A stretch of 64,000 bases of DNA from Haliotis asinina (lineage: Eukaryota > Mollusca > Gastropoda > Lepetellida > Haliotidae). The translations under genes were made by a program, and so were the position numbers. Below are positions 46,200 through 58,922 of the stretch, in pieces; the first letter of the stretch is position 1; each line of letters opens with the position of its first letter. Location: positions 15,775,501-15,839,500 of the forward strand of contig NC_090291.1 of the NCBI RefSeq assembly GCF_037392515.1. Reading direction: 5' to 3'. The notes beneath the pieces are model-generated. The model saw only the letters and a list, made by a program, of their open reading frames with translations. It was not told the origin of the DNA and did not search any database.

Positions 46200-49100
46200 C
46201 TTGCGGCCATTTATTACAGGTCGAAACCTTGAGAGTGCAAGAAGGCAAAACTGTTAGGTGCCAAACATTGTACCACGTCTGATAACTTTCACATCAACAT
46301 TTCAGTTTTTCGCTTTAAACTTTTTGTCCGCAAAATGAAATATATGAACCACATAGGCACCAGTTCTATATCTTTCGAATTTGTGACACGACCAAACCCG
46401 TCCCACTTGCCCCCTGATATATCGTAATCGAAATAGGTCGTTTTGATGCGATTCTCATGCAAATCGTTGGAGCATTTAAGATAATCCTCAATGTGCAGTA
46501 TATTTTAGAATTTCCAGCAGGGAACTTATCCCACGAGCTAACCTTGTCGGAGTCAGTACAACTAGACCTTCTCCTTTTTCGCCATTGGAATTCAGTGATC
46601 ACCACACACACTCCGGAAGCGGAAGTGGAAATATGAGGCCAAAGCGAGGTTTTATAGCTCTCGTCCCCACTTTTCCCGCTTGTGTGACATTGAGCCGATA
46701 ATCGTTGATATTCAAGGAGTTAAAGAATATTAATGGAAAGCACCGTTTGATAATGGTAAAACTCATCTCAAATTATGCCTCTGATAAAGGTTAAGTGATC
46801 TGGTCATGACACATTTAATTTATCATTCAAAGTATATTTTATGTTGGGTATTTCATTGTGTTCGACCAGTAATGCATGATGTGAGCCGGACTGGATTAAC
46901 ACCATTGCTTTCAAGTCTAATGTCAGGTTCTTCGAAGGAGTAACTCTGGTTTTACGTCGCTTTCAGCAAAATTTCAGCAATATCATGGCGGGGTACACGA
47001 GAAATAGCCTTCATCCCATTCCGGGTGTTCAACATGACGAAGAATTGTCGGTAAAGCTAGTTTTAGACTTATTGACAGTCTCTGTAGCAGTTCCTGGGCA
47101 GTATTATTTTCTCCTCTTCCCGTCACTTTCTGCAGTGCTCTGAATGAAGCATGTTTAGATTTTCCTCAGGTTAAATCTCTTGACTCACTGCGTGTTACTT
47201 TCAGTTTAAGCCTAAGAGTCCCTGAACCACGTTTCTTTTCCCTGCTGCCTAGCCCTCCCTCCCTAAAGCTTAAAAGAAGCAAGTTTAGGTTCTTCCGGTT
47301 CTGAATCGGCCACGTCTTTTCGACCTGTATTTACTACCATCAAAATTATATGTAGTCAAAAACTATGTGTTAGTCTATTTCAATTTAAACTGAAGTATTT
47401 GTTTGCATCAAAACTTTATATTCAGATGCATGATGTGGAACATGCGGAATGGGAGCGATGAGATATCAATCAGATCGATGCAGTCGCAAGGATCTCGTGG
47501 ATATATTCTTGACAAAAACATGAAGATTTGTAAAGACGTTTAATCAGTCAATGGATTTCATAAGATCATAACATTGCACGTGACTAAAACAGACCACACA
47601 GCATGGATCAATCTACCTGTGACGAAATTATCTACTCCAGAGCTGTCTCACCAGGACCAGTACACCCCCCATTTACTAATGTATCGTACCTCCGTTCAAG
47701 GTTCATACTCGAATGGACGTAAAATACCCTTGATAATCGAAGATGGCGCGCACACTGCGTTCAACCATTCTGTGCTAAACACCGAAAATATATAGTTTAC
47801 ATACAAAAAGTACTCTGAGATAAGTCACAGCGATATTCCCTCTACAAAGTGTTTACTTATACATTAAGCTCAAGACATCTAACAAACATATGCTTCGTGA
47901 GTGAGTGATTGGATTTTATCGCCGCTTACGGCAATATTCCCGAAACATTAACCGACCATGATAAAGGTTTTGTTTTACAATTAGTGCCGTGATATTAATT
48001 TTAATAAAGGTAGACAAATGTGTAGTCATTATCATTAGCGTCGATTGATTGATGAAATGCAATCAACCATATATATTAACTCACCTGGAACGACTATAGT
48101 AACTTTAAATCGGCGTCACCAACGTACGCAGTAAGCTGAACCCCGTTCAAGCGCGAACCCTTTAACCTATTACGATGAATCCTAAAGGTACAGTCAGAAC
48201 TGGAACACGGACTGCAAAGGTGACTTAAGCAGCTATGCAGAGTTGCGTCCCTTGCGTCAAGAACCTGTAATCGTGGGTTCTTGGCTTGTCTGCACCATAC
48301 CCACGCTTACAGCGGCTGTAGACGTCTTACGGTCTACATAGCTCTTAGCACCCAGACCATACTGGCAAGCAGCGATAGGACTAGAATACCTACTGTTCGA
48401 AGTGGAGTAAACCTACCTCACTCACTCACTCTGACAAAAGATACAATTCCAACCCTATTTCCGAAGGCCGATTAATATACCTGCTTTGATATTTTTGCTT
48501 TTGATTGGCTTGCTCTGAGTATGTCTAAATCCACGTGTTGATTGACTTCAATCGATACTATTGAACTTCTTCCATGTACATTAATGATTATGATTTTGAG
48601 CAGCATGACAGCATGATACTAATACAAAAGTTATTGAGACAACTGGATCAAACTGAATACTTATTCCGTTACTTTGCGACGGATTCATCTCGTTTTTTCA
48701 CAAAGTGTAAAACATGCATAATTACAAGGTTCAAATCCCCCGGCACTTTCAAGATTTCAAAAACAGGCACCGAATAAATAGACATGATAATACAAGAAGC
48801 ATAAATATATGTACATATGCTCTCTACCAAGAATAGTTCAACAAACAGCAGTTGATAAAGAGTTTACATTATTAGGTGTGAAACAGATGCAATAATTGTC
48901 AAACCTCATTACTAATATACTACTAAAAGTGCGCAGACGACATTGATACTGGCTGTCCCTAAACGAGTTCCTTGTCTTCGTTGCGCTTTCCGAGAGTGCG
49001 CATCAAAGGCATGGGACCAGTCTGTAGCTGCCCCTAACTAACGTGATCACATGACATCGTGGATTAATTCAAGCAGTATGTGTATACATATGCGTCAGTT

Positions 49101-49949
49101 TAAGATATTTCCTAGTAGTACGACTTAACATCATTAATGGAAAGTATAAATACCTCTAATCATATGACTGAAACATTTAGCACTGTCAAAAGTACAGCTG
49201 AAAGGTAAGCATAACGCCCAGAGAGTGTCAACAAGTCAGGTCCACTGAAATCTCATATCACAGAACTATATACTTGCACGTCATGTACACAAAGCTGACC
49301 GCGTGGTCCGTACATTTAGCGTCGTAGTTCACCGCAGACATTCGACTGAATCACATAGCATAACGCCTGGGGGAATCCAAACTGAACGTAGTGCCGGTCA
49401 CATGACAAAACACATTTTGGCTTTGGTTTCATTATTTCATCAGTTTCGCTGAATGACGTCTTCGAAAAACCCAAAAAAAAACAACAAAAAAATATATATT
49501 TCTCTGTATGTCAAAGAAAGAATGTCCGCCTTCCATCCCAGGGTCATGACTGCCATACGAGGAAGAATGTGACAGTCAATGGACTGCAATGAAATCATGT
49601 ATTATCACTATTTCAGTTCGGCCCGATGTAGGGGAACGGAATACGACGAGCTGTTCCGAGTGTCTCATGACCTTGAAATTATCCAATGAGGGTACAGCGG
49701 CAGATACGCATCTAGTCTACGAATGGCTCCGCATGACTTCCACCATAATGGCGCGGAATTTGAAATCTGCTATCAAATGCCAATTGTTCTTAGGCATCAG
49801 ATGACGCTAACGTCGACAACGACACAATTCGTTGTTACCTGAATCCGATATTCACCCTCACGGAATACATAGATTACGATCGCGTTATATGGGTACCAAG
49901 CAGTCTTTAGCTGGTCATTAAAGTTCTGTCCCTCTCGATAACATCAGTC
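46200..49949. other. Intergenic stretch between repeats and the KCTD gene
   Basis: No gene recognised. SINE scraps in reverse orientation lie at 46951-47030 and 47895-47945. ACTCACTCACTCTG at 48418-48431 is another isolated tail. AGATGGCGCGC at 47742-47752 looks promoter-like but no coding exon follows. The last kilobase may be the KCTD 3' untranslated region. Confidence 0.4.
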
Positions 49950-52900
49950 TCAGTGTAGCGACTTGCAGTTCCTGCAGAACAGGTACTCGCTGAACTGCTG
50001 ACCCTCTACGCCGCCTCCCGTCGAGGCTATTACTTGGAAATTGTGGTTTAAAAGTCTCTGGATAACCTGAATAGAATTGAGCTTACAAAATCCATTGAGG
50101 GGGAAACGAATCACAAAATGGTTCTCCATATTCCAACCAGAATTCCGCGTATCCATAAGTGCTGACGTAAGTTCCGGGAAAACTTCTTCCAAAAGTGCTC
50201 TCTCGGCACTTAACGAGATTCTCTCCCCTAGGTCAGGGCTGATACTGACTGCAATGCAATCACAGAACTCTGACGAACTGGGTTCCGACTTGATCTCTCG
50301 GACTGTTTGCATGATTGTCTGGTCTGTTGTCTGTGCGGGTTGTGTCACTGGACGCTGTTTACTACGTCGCGCAGCTTCAATGTCCCGGACCATTCCTTGG
50401 AGCTCAAAGAATCGCGATTCTTCAAGTAGTTGCTCCCACTCTGAGAAATCTTCTGGAAGACAACATCTTTGACAGCGCATGTAGTTGAGGATGTAGCGGA
50501 ACATCTTCCCGTCACGGTCAATGAAGTAGTGTTGTTTCAGGCTGTCCAGCACGATGGGGATGCTTCCGTTGAACATCTTCGCCAGTCGCGAGTCGGGAAA
50601 CCTGGGAACACCACGAAAACAACACCGTGTAAGAAATATGAAAATCGTGACCTTGGATATCGAAAACATTTCAGCTCAGTTCAGATGATATTTGAAAAAG
50701 AAATAGTAACAGATTCATTTATACAATTTGGGCTTTGGGGTAGCCCAGTGCTTAAAAGAGTCCGCTTGTCGTGCCGAAGAACCAGGTTCGATTCGCCACA
50801 TGGGTACAATGAAACCCGTTTCTGCTGTGGCATTGCTGTAATACTCATAATAGCCGTGTAAGACTTCACTCACTCAATAAATGGCATCATTCATTTCAGC
50901 AAAAATTCAAACATATCTCAATTTTTAATTTTGACTATCTTTAACGACGTCGTCAGAATGTAACAAAAATCAAAATCAATGTTCAATTGTTTCCGGATTC
51001 GTCTTTAGGGACATCCAGCCTTATTAGGAACAATTTTAACAATTATTTCCGAAGGATAAAAACTAAAACACAGCTGATGAATTGGTCATTGTCAGTAGTT
51101 TCCAATACAACTGGCTCCCTGAATATACCTCACATAATTTCATGGTAAAAAAAATCCATGATAGCCAGAAGGCTTGTTTAAGTATCGAGTTATGGGCGTC
51201 TCTGACCGCGGCCTATCGACCCTCCCAGACGCGCTAATGCCCCCGGAAGCTTTGCATGCTCTTGCCTTATGTAGGCAGTAAAATATATCTTCTTTCTTCC
51301 TCATCGATCCCGCCACGGCGACGGAGGTGGTCGGGGAAAATGGACAAGTGTTTTCTGTGAAGCTCAGGTAATGGCGACTTGGACACGCCAGGGGGTGGAG
51401 GTCAGATAATGTAGCATGTTCGTGAGTTTTTGGGTGAGGATCGAAAGGTTTTACCTATGATTATACCCAAGAAGTGGTGCAGAGAGATGAATATTGATTG
51501 TTAAAGGCGGGCTCATTTAAGCTTTAAAAGCTTGCACTGCTTTTTAAATAACCTGGCTAAGATTCTACGTCTTCGAGTATTTCTGAATGGAAGCATAATA
51601 GATGTGAATGGCGAGTTGGATTTAGCGTTACTTTTATAAGACTCACTTGGTTGGTCGGTTGGTTGTCTAACGACGTAATCAGCAATAGTCCAACTATATG
51701 GCGGCTGTGTAAAAGAAGCAGGCAACCCAGTGATCGACATCATGATCATCGTTCTACGCAACTGTGATCATGTATCCACTAAGTCAGCGAGTCTCACACC
51801 TGATCTCGTTAGTCGCCTCCAACGACAAGCATGGGTTGATGATGACCACCTCAAACCCGGATCTTCGCGCGTCACTCAATTTCAGCTTGATAAGTGTATG
51901 GTAGATTTTGTTTCGTGAAAGATAAGAGCAATTCCATCGTGCCGAGAACCCACAGACATAATCAAGACGAACAAGGGATTCGAAAGAACGATTATATACA
52001 CTGCTGCCGCCTCAATAATGAAGAGTAAGGGAGTGAGTTTAGTTTTGCGCCGCAATATCATGACGGGAGTCTCAAGAAATGGACCTCACATATTGTACCC
52101 AAGTGGGGAATCGATCCCGGGTCTTCGGCGAGATGAAGAAACACTTCAACCACTACGCTACCCCACCGCCATTACGTTAAGTTCTGAGCTAAGGCGATGG
52201 TATGTAAATAATCGACTCTGGACAAAACAACCCTCTGATCAACAGCATGAACGTTGATCTATGCAGCTGGGATACGATGACATGTGTCAAAAACAAAATC
52301 AGCAAACCTGACCACCCGATCCCGTTAGACGGATATTTCAAATAACGTGTAATCGATCCACTGGAGAGTAGTCACATCAAGACCGGAAGTTGAAAGAAAC
52401 CAGTATACATATTGATATATACTAACGGGCAAAAGAAAGTATACACCAACGTTTGATGATGGCCAAACCTCAAAGAGTTTTCGATACTGATCTTACTGGT
52501 ACATGTGCCATACTGTGATTTGGACGTAAAGCTTGCACTATTTCCACTGTTTTCAAAACAGAAACGTAATTTAAGTACAATTTACTTTTCAGGCATAAAC
52601 TATATTTCCCCCGTCGGTTTACTAACTGCATTATGATCACCACTAGGTTTCTTCAAGAGAAGCCATAGACAATATAAGAAAAATAACTGAATTTATGAAC
52701 GATTTTGGGAGCCAGACTCTCTTCTATTTTCGTGGGTAAAAGAAGCCATCATCAAACAGCAAATCAAATCAAGTACAGTTGAGGGATGTTTTTCTCCCAT
52801 TATGTATGTCCATTATAGGTTGTCAGCGCCCGAGGGGACATGACACAATACATAGACTGTGTGGTACGGTCCATCTGAGCTTGGCAGCCTGGGTCCAGTT

Positions 52901-55900
52901 GCCTGGGGGTACATGTCCCTTGAGTGAACTAATTAACATCAACACCTTTCAAATACAACATATCACCCTAGGCACAATCTATACAAATATAGGTAAATAC
53001 ACGAAATGCAGTTTCAACATATGTTCCCAACAGCTGTTGTCTCTGCGAAAGGAATTTACGTGTGTAAACATTTCATTCAGCGAGATGTTTTCTGAATGTT
53101 TGTTTTGCGCGTTTATTTTTTGAATGTTTGTTGTTTGAGGCCGCAGGTAACGATTTGTTAAACGGTGGTCTTTTAATAGCCGAGTCTGGAGTCTGGATAC
53201 AGTTACTGAGACCATCAGCATCGACCCGGGTCTTCAGCGTGACGAGCGAACGCCTTAGCTACTTGGCTACCCGCCCCCAAACTTTCAGTTGTGAATGAGT
53301 TTAGGTTTACGCCGCATTCAGCATTACACCAGCTATATGGCAGCGGTCAGTAAATAAACGAGTCTGGATGATTCAAAGATCACCAGCATGAGCATCGGTC
53401 TAGGCAACTGGGACACATGTCATCGGTTCCCATTTGCGCATATTGATGCTCATGACGTTGATCACTGGATTGTCTGGTCCAGACCCGATTATTTACAGAC
53501 CGCCGCCATATACCTGGAAGATTGCTGAGTGCGGCGTAAAACTAAACTCACTAACATTCATTTACCAGGCATATTCCATTCATTTACCAACTAAATAAGA
53601 CTTCATTGCACTAAATTGGTATCACTCGTCAGTTAATCTGATTAATTCAACATGGTCACTTCCACTGGGAGCATACAAGAACGCGAATGAGAAGTACTGC
53701 GTGACATCAAGGGAGCTCAAGAGTTGTGTCCCTTGGATAATCTATGATTCGGCTAAGTGGTCAAGGTGTGGCACTGAAAACGGAGTCTGAGTCAAGTACC
53801 TGTTTAGATGACCACCCATCTCCCACAACACCCCTTCGACGGCGATGAGGTAGCCCGTGGTTTAAGCGTTCGCTCGTCACAATGAAGACGCGGGGTCGAT
53901 TCCCTATATGGGTACAATGTGTGAAACCCATTTCTACGTGATATTGCTGGACTATTGCCAAAAAACGGCGTAAACCTACATTCACTGAAGAGTGGCAGGC
54001 AAAGGTAACTAAACGTCTTCCGGTGCAGCACGACCCGGGACTGAACCACCGGCCTCCGGTTCTCCGGGCAAACACTCTAACAACCACACCACGGGGGTAA
54101 CCTTAAGGGTTCAATCCTAGATACTCTGCAAGTATGAAGCCAAAGAGTACCACAGACGCGTGGGCGTGTTTCATCAAAATGAACGCCTACGATCAGCGTC
54201 CGATAGGCTTCCCCCCCAAGCAGCAAGCCGACTCGCCATGATGGAAAGTATCACCTAATAACACCCAAATTCAAACATGACCTTCACCTTCGTTAAATGG
54301 TAATAATTAAATACAACACCCACTAAAACGATATCTTCTCCCTGACACAACCGATGAAGAAAATATTGACTCGACAAGTGACATGGCTACTATAGAAATT
54401 CACAGCGGACGTAATAGGATCTACTCCACGCCAGCGTCATATACTGTTTGTATAGCTATTACCATCGCAACCAAACCGTGAAGACCGACTGAACATATTT
54501 GACACATATCGTATAAGCTCGCCATAGCACTAGACCAAGTTAGCTGGTCCCACCAGCTTATAATGTGTATACTGAAAGCGGATTAACAACTTCAGGGCAT
54601 TTATACCTCCATTTGAGAATTCGCCCGGAGGCCATAGTAAATACCGGCTTGAAGCTTGTATTTCACCCGTCCTGGGCTCATTATAATTGTTCCTTAACGT
54701 CGTCTTAAAAAAGCGAGGGCCCGAAGAATACAGTTCGGTGGGGGACCGTCTAGCAAGAGGTATATTTGCCCTGGGGCATATCCAGACTTCATTACAATTC
54801 TGTCTGTTTTTTGTGCATGAAATCATCTTTGTGCAAAACCATTCTTATTTAATTATCCACGTTCCCGGGCCATGTCCGGAGGGCTTGGATCAAAGGCTGA
54901 AGCGATCTCGCCATGACAACAGAACAATGTGTGAAACTCCACCACTTCGGCAACGGGTATTTTCTAGCTTATGCTGTATATTACATCGGTTATGACTGCT
55001 TTTAGTAAAATAACACGCAAAGCCTTCGCAAATTGCCTGCCTCCAGAACGCCTTGCAGATTTGTGCGAATTGACGCGTCCGCGCCCGATCCCTCGGGCTT
55101 TTCCGCGTTCAGCCCGAGCAACCATAGCAACGACTTCTTTTGCTTCTCGTACACAAACAACATTAAACATGTTGCATTATGTTATAGACAGAAATCACTC
55201 TTTAGGTTTGACAGCCTTGGCTCTATCGACAACATTCACTATCCTGGATTTGAAAAAAGAACGTATTAGCCTGGGGCTCCCCCGCATCCCCTTATCCAGG
55301 GACAACGAGAGGGAGTCAATAGAATTCAATATCGTCCTGCTTAAAATACAACATGTCACAACCAGAGGAGCACACTTGCCGATGATTTCCAGCTTTGCTT
55401 CCAGTTCTGCTTGCAATTGAGAAGAAGGGGAGTAGACGGTACCCCTTGTTGACCCTCATTGCCGTGCCAAAACACCCTGAGGGTTAATATTTGGGCGACT
55501 TCCCCTCTATGGTGAGCGCAACTTTCTGCGAGGCATGAAGTAAAAGGATAGGGGTAGCGGCAAAGAAGGCTGTAATTATTTGTCGAGGATAGCCTTCGGC
55601 TACTTCCTCGGCCCTGTCGAATGGCAGGGATGAAATTGCGCTCTCAAATCAACACAAGTGCAACAACTACAATATACCGCTCCGATCACTCGTTGGCCGC
55701 GTTTCAACTGCTGTTTGCGGGATTTACATTTTAACTCTTTTAATCAATCCAAATGAAAACCTCTCCAATCAGTAATCGCCAGAAAACGACATCGTTTGAT
55801 CTCTGGGGCCTTCACAGATGAAACGTGCAGAGTACCACGATTCAATTCACAAGTTTTTCAACATATTTCTGTCGCTTACATTCAGATACGCCAAGGCCAG

Positions 55901-58900
55901 GTAGTTCAGACAATTAAGAAGCGCTAACATTTGTCTCTCGGAGAATCAACCACTTCAGCAGACGACTTGACCAGAGTCGGACACAGGGCCCTGAGGCGAT
56001 CCTGAGCAGGCACGATCTTCCGTCAAACCCTCTCCAAATCAACAACGATCAATGACTTCAGTTTTTAGTTTGCCCTCTGTCTAAAAACAGTGTGAGAAAG
56101 TGGCCACCACAGAAAGCAAGTGGCGGCAAAAACTCGGTATTGATCGTCTGCCCGCCGCGGACTCAGATGGTCGGAGGACGGCAACAAATGACAATTGCTT
56201 CTACTTAGGGCAAGAGAGTCACTTAGCTGACAAAGACCTTCGAGGGCACACCCTGGGGTCGGGGATCGGGATGGGGAGAGGGGAGGAGGCAGGTGGGGGA
56301 CAACAGAATTTAATGTCCCTCGGGCTACTAGACGCGCCTGCAATGGGTACATGAAATTGCGTGCAGCCTGTTTCTGGTTTAACTCGTTAGTACCCAGCTT
56401 TGTCGTCATGTCGGTTGAATGGTCTTATTCTTTGGTGTTGCTTGTTCATAACTTTCGGCAGCCTCAATTAGTTCTCGAAAGTACGTAATAGGCGTTTATA
56501 GAATAGTGTAGAATTACGTGTTTACCATTCATGTTCAGCATAGCAGCAGGTCTGAGTTTCACGGACATACCGGCACACTCGTGTTTCACCCACATACCCG
56601 CCTACCCTTTCCCTTTCACACACATGTTCCCACACCCACCGGTTTACCAAGTTCTCCCTACATGTGATCTTAAAAATTCTCCCAAAACACCAGCTAACCA
56701 CTCTCCCTCCACACACCAATTCACGATTCTTCCACCACCATTTTCGACCGCCATAGGTCACCATTCTCCACCACACCAGTTCACCATTTTCCACCACGGA
56801 CTAGATCACCATTCTCCACCACGGACTAGATCACCATTCTCCAACACACACCAGTCCACCATTCGTTTATCCACACACCAGCGCACCAATCTCCACGATA
56901 CACCAGCTGACCATTCTCCCTCAACAAACCAACACACCCTTGCCCCACCACTCACCAGCTCAACATTCCTCTACCCACACACAAGCTCTACCGCTCTGAT
57001 TTCTCAAAAGGGCAATGAAAACTGCCGTCTTTGAGCACAAATATACGACTGCCAGATACCGTTGCACGCGATAAACGACGGTCTCCCAGAAAGGACCAGA
57101 CCGCTTACTATATTGGTCTCATAAAACCCTAACGAAGACCTATTTCCAGATAAAGTTTCCTGTCCTAATTCAAACGACTCATATTCAATAAGAACAGAAG
57201 CACCAGGACTTGCCGAATCTGGCATTCTGGGAATAGACTGGGATGACACTAACACCATTGTCCACAGATTTAATACGTCCACGCACATGCGCACTGCCAC
57301 TTACACGGCCTAAACCATCTCGGGTCATTGTACACCATCTGATATAGCTTCTCTCTGGCTAACTGAAAGGACAGCATAGGTGCAATTATCCATTATTTAT
57401 GTCCTGATCGATGTATATATTGGAAGCTGTGTCTTTAGACGTCTTTTGTTCCGGTCAACCATATATGACGCTTCAAAATGTCAACCAGCTCAAAGACTGC
57501 CCACGCGGTAAAACACTCAGGCTGATAGTTCCTGTCCAATTCCTGGCGATACCCGACCTGTAGCACAGGCTATGTGAAAATATACTTTTGTTTCAGACCT
57601 TAGAGTCGTCTAATACTTTGTCATTAAGGGTATTCTATTGGTTAAAGTACCGTAGACCCCGGTTCAGTTCCCCACATAGGCATAATGAGTGAAGCTCAAT
57701 TCTGATATCTCCTGCTGTGATACTGCTGAATATTGCTAAAAGGGGCGTGGCACTGCGTTATTCACTAAGCTGAAAAAATCCACGTTGGATTTGTTTTTAA
57801 GACATGGTATGACTATTCCCAGAACTGCAGCAGCGACCCAGCTCTCCGTGGGACTCCCATGTACACAGTGAGTGAGTGACAAGCATGTTACTGAATATCA
57901 ATTCTAACACGAATCTTCACGGCTCACCAATGTAAACAAAGGAACTACACAATTGGAAATACTTTTCAGCTTTTCACCATGACAATGACCACTTCAAGTG
58001 TCATTTATCTAGGTGTAGACATGTCCAAAGGGAACCGAAATACATATCAACTTTTAATAGCTGTGTAAGATGAGTCAAATAGTCTTATGGTGCTCGGATG
58101 TAGCAACGGCTCTACGGTGGCGCATGGAACTCTGGGTAGCAGAGTGTTTGCACACGCTACTTCGAACCCACTCAGTATGGAGAACGTGTCTATATCGTGA
58201 ATGATTTCGACAATACTGTTGTGTGTCGAAGCTAAGAATGAATGAATAACGTGAATATATTTTTTGAATTAATGGGAGAACTGTTGGCCCTTTCACCCTA
58301 TTTGCTGCCCAGAGATGCGTCGGTTGAGTCAGCAAGAAACCTAAGGGTTCAAATCCTATATTCACCAGGATCCCATCCAAGCTCGTGGAATCACAGAAGC
58401 TGTTAATGTGTAACACTTGAATCACCTCGTCTTGCTTCCAAGAATGCAACTGAAATACTGTTCAAAGCAGCTAAACCAAAGTCAGTCGTGCTTTCATTCA
58501 AGGTGGTTGGGTAGCACCATGGTTCACGTGTTCGCTCGACTTAAAAATCCCGGGTTCTGTTCCCAACAGGGTACAGTGTAAGGAGCGTACTTCTAGTGAT
58601 CCTCGACGTGATATTACTGGAATATTGTTAACAGCGGCGTAAATTCGTATTCACTCACTGTCACCCACCTCTCTGCTTATTACACTCACCTCGTGAGAGT
58701 TTCAAGGGACGACGTGTATATGACACCGCCCACGTCAATATGGACCGGGGCAGTATATCTTGTAGGGGTCGCTGGACAGGGTACACCGGAAATCTTGTTA
58801 AAGTGGCCATTGGGGGTTGTGACAGATGAAGGTCGTGATGTGACTGGGGACGACATGTCGTGGTGTACGTCACGCACCGTGACGTCAGTTCCGGTCGAAG

Positions 58901-58919
58901 GATCAGCAAACTGCAACAT
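49950..58919 (-). CDS. KCTD15: BTB/POZ protein of the KCTD1/KCTD15 family, 2 coding exons
   Basis: Minus-strand exons 58919-58690 and 50601-49950 join in phase to 293 residues (human KCTD15 283, KCTD1 257). KCTD1/15 proteins form pentamers through the BTB domain and repress AP-2 transcription factors in development. The BTB domain runs about residues 57-155: [45 protein letters not shown]. The C-terminal domain from about 188 has [35 protein letters not shown] and GGGV..QQFSEY. The start is uncertain: MSSPV (ATG at 58856-58854) aligns better with the human KCTD1 start and would give 272 residues, and an acceptor-like TTGCAG precedes residue 4. The protein ends soon after FSEY, without the KQEPLD tail of vertebrate proteins, but has a similar IKSEP in its linker (180-184). 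Confidence 0.92.
50735..50878 (+). repeat. SINE family A copy
   Basis: TGGGGTAGCCCAGTGC, CAGGTTCGATTCGCCACATG; it lies 130 bases inside the KCTD intron, next to the acceptor of exon 2. Confidence 0.88.
51180..51440. promoter_or_regulatory. Candidate regulatory block in the KCTD intron
   Basis: CpG-rich and repeat-free. It contains GCGCTAATGCCCCCGGAAGC, CTTTGCATGC and GCCAGGGGGTGG (CTCF-like). Function is inferred from composition and motif content only. Confidence 0.25.
51650..51860 (-). repeat. SINE family B copy
   Basis: Reverse orientation: AACTATATGGCGGCTGTG, CCCAGTGATCGACATCATGA and TCGTTAGTCGCCTCCAACGA. Confidence 0.82.
52029..52172 (-). repeat. SINE family A copy, nearly complete
   Basis: GAGTGAGTTTAGTTTTGCGC to CTTCAACCACTACGCTACCC. 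The segment with the second ATATTCCAGC is missing. Confidence 0.88.
52180..52330 (-). repeat. SINE family B fragment
   Basis: GTAAATAATCGACTCTGGAC ... TGACCACCCGATCCCGTTAG. Confidence 0.8.
53220..53277 (-). repeat. SINE family A head fragment
   Basis: GACCCGGGTCTTCAGCGTGA ... GCTACTTGGCTACCCGCC. Confidence 0.75.
53290..53553. repeat. Two SINE family B halves in inverted arrangement
   Basis: 53290-53412 is a reverse 3' half (GAGTTTAGGTTTACGCCGCA ... CATGAGCATCGG). 53415-53553 is a forward 3' half (CATCGGTTCCCATTTGCGC ... GGCGTAAAACTAAACTCAC). Together they form an imperfect palindrome. Confidence 0.88.
53844..53990 (+). repeat. SINE family A copy
   Basis: GAGGTAGCCCGTGG, CGGGGTCGATTCCCTATATG, GTGATATTGCTGGACTATTG. 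Confidence 0.88.
54000..54095 (-). repeat. tRNA-like fragment, possibly the head of another SINE
   Basis: The minus strand reads CCCGTGGTGTGGTTGTTAGA ... GGTGGTTCAGTCCCGGGTC, with a B box and an A-box-like part. There is no full cloverleaf and the termini do not pair well. Confidence 0.35.
55040..55720. promoter_or_regulatory. CpG-rich candidate regulatory block in the KCTD intron
   Basis: Dense CpG (GACGCGTCCGCGCCCGATCC) and an X-box-like GCAACCATAGCAAC at 55118-55131, with TGTAATTATTTG further on. A 149-codon open frame overlaps it but has no domain and looks like a by-product of base composition. Confidence 0.3.
56690..56990. repeat. Degenerate ~25-30-bp repeats (CACCATTCTCCACCAC)
   Basis: CCACGGACTAGATCACCATT occurs twice in tandem around 56790-56840. 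Looser CACCA(G/T)TTCACC units lie on both sides and probably reach back to about 56560. Confidence 0.8.
57624..57770 (+). repeat. SINE family A copy, diverged
   Basis: ACCCCGGTTCAGTTCCCCAC, CTGCTGTGATACTGCTGAAT. Confidence 0.78.
58505..58660 (+). repeat. SINE family A copy
   Basis: GGTTGGGTAGCACCATGG, TCCCGGGTTCTGTTCCCAAC and TTCACTCACTG. It ends about 30 bases from the KCTD exon 1 donor. Confidence 0.85.
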
Positions 58920-58922
58920 CAA

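Noticed and set aside
49589-49804. Plus-strand frame containing VRPDVGER, reminiscent of the SPDLGER motif in KCTD proteins
   Set aside because: Only seven or so residues agree, the strand is opposite to the KCTD gene, and the rest has no similarity; judged chance.
54971-55420. 149-codon plus-strand frame
   Set aside because: No domain or family resemblance, compositionally driven by CpG-rich DNA, and located in the KCTD intron on the opposite strand without splice context.
56531-57034. 167-codon plus-strand frame rich in His, Pro, Ser and Thr
   Set aside because: Most of it is translation of degenerate CACCATTCTCCACCAC repeats, with no recognisable domain.
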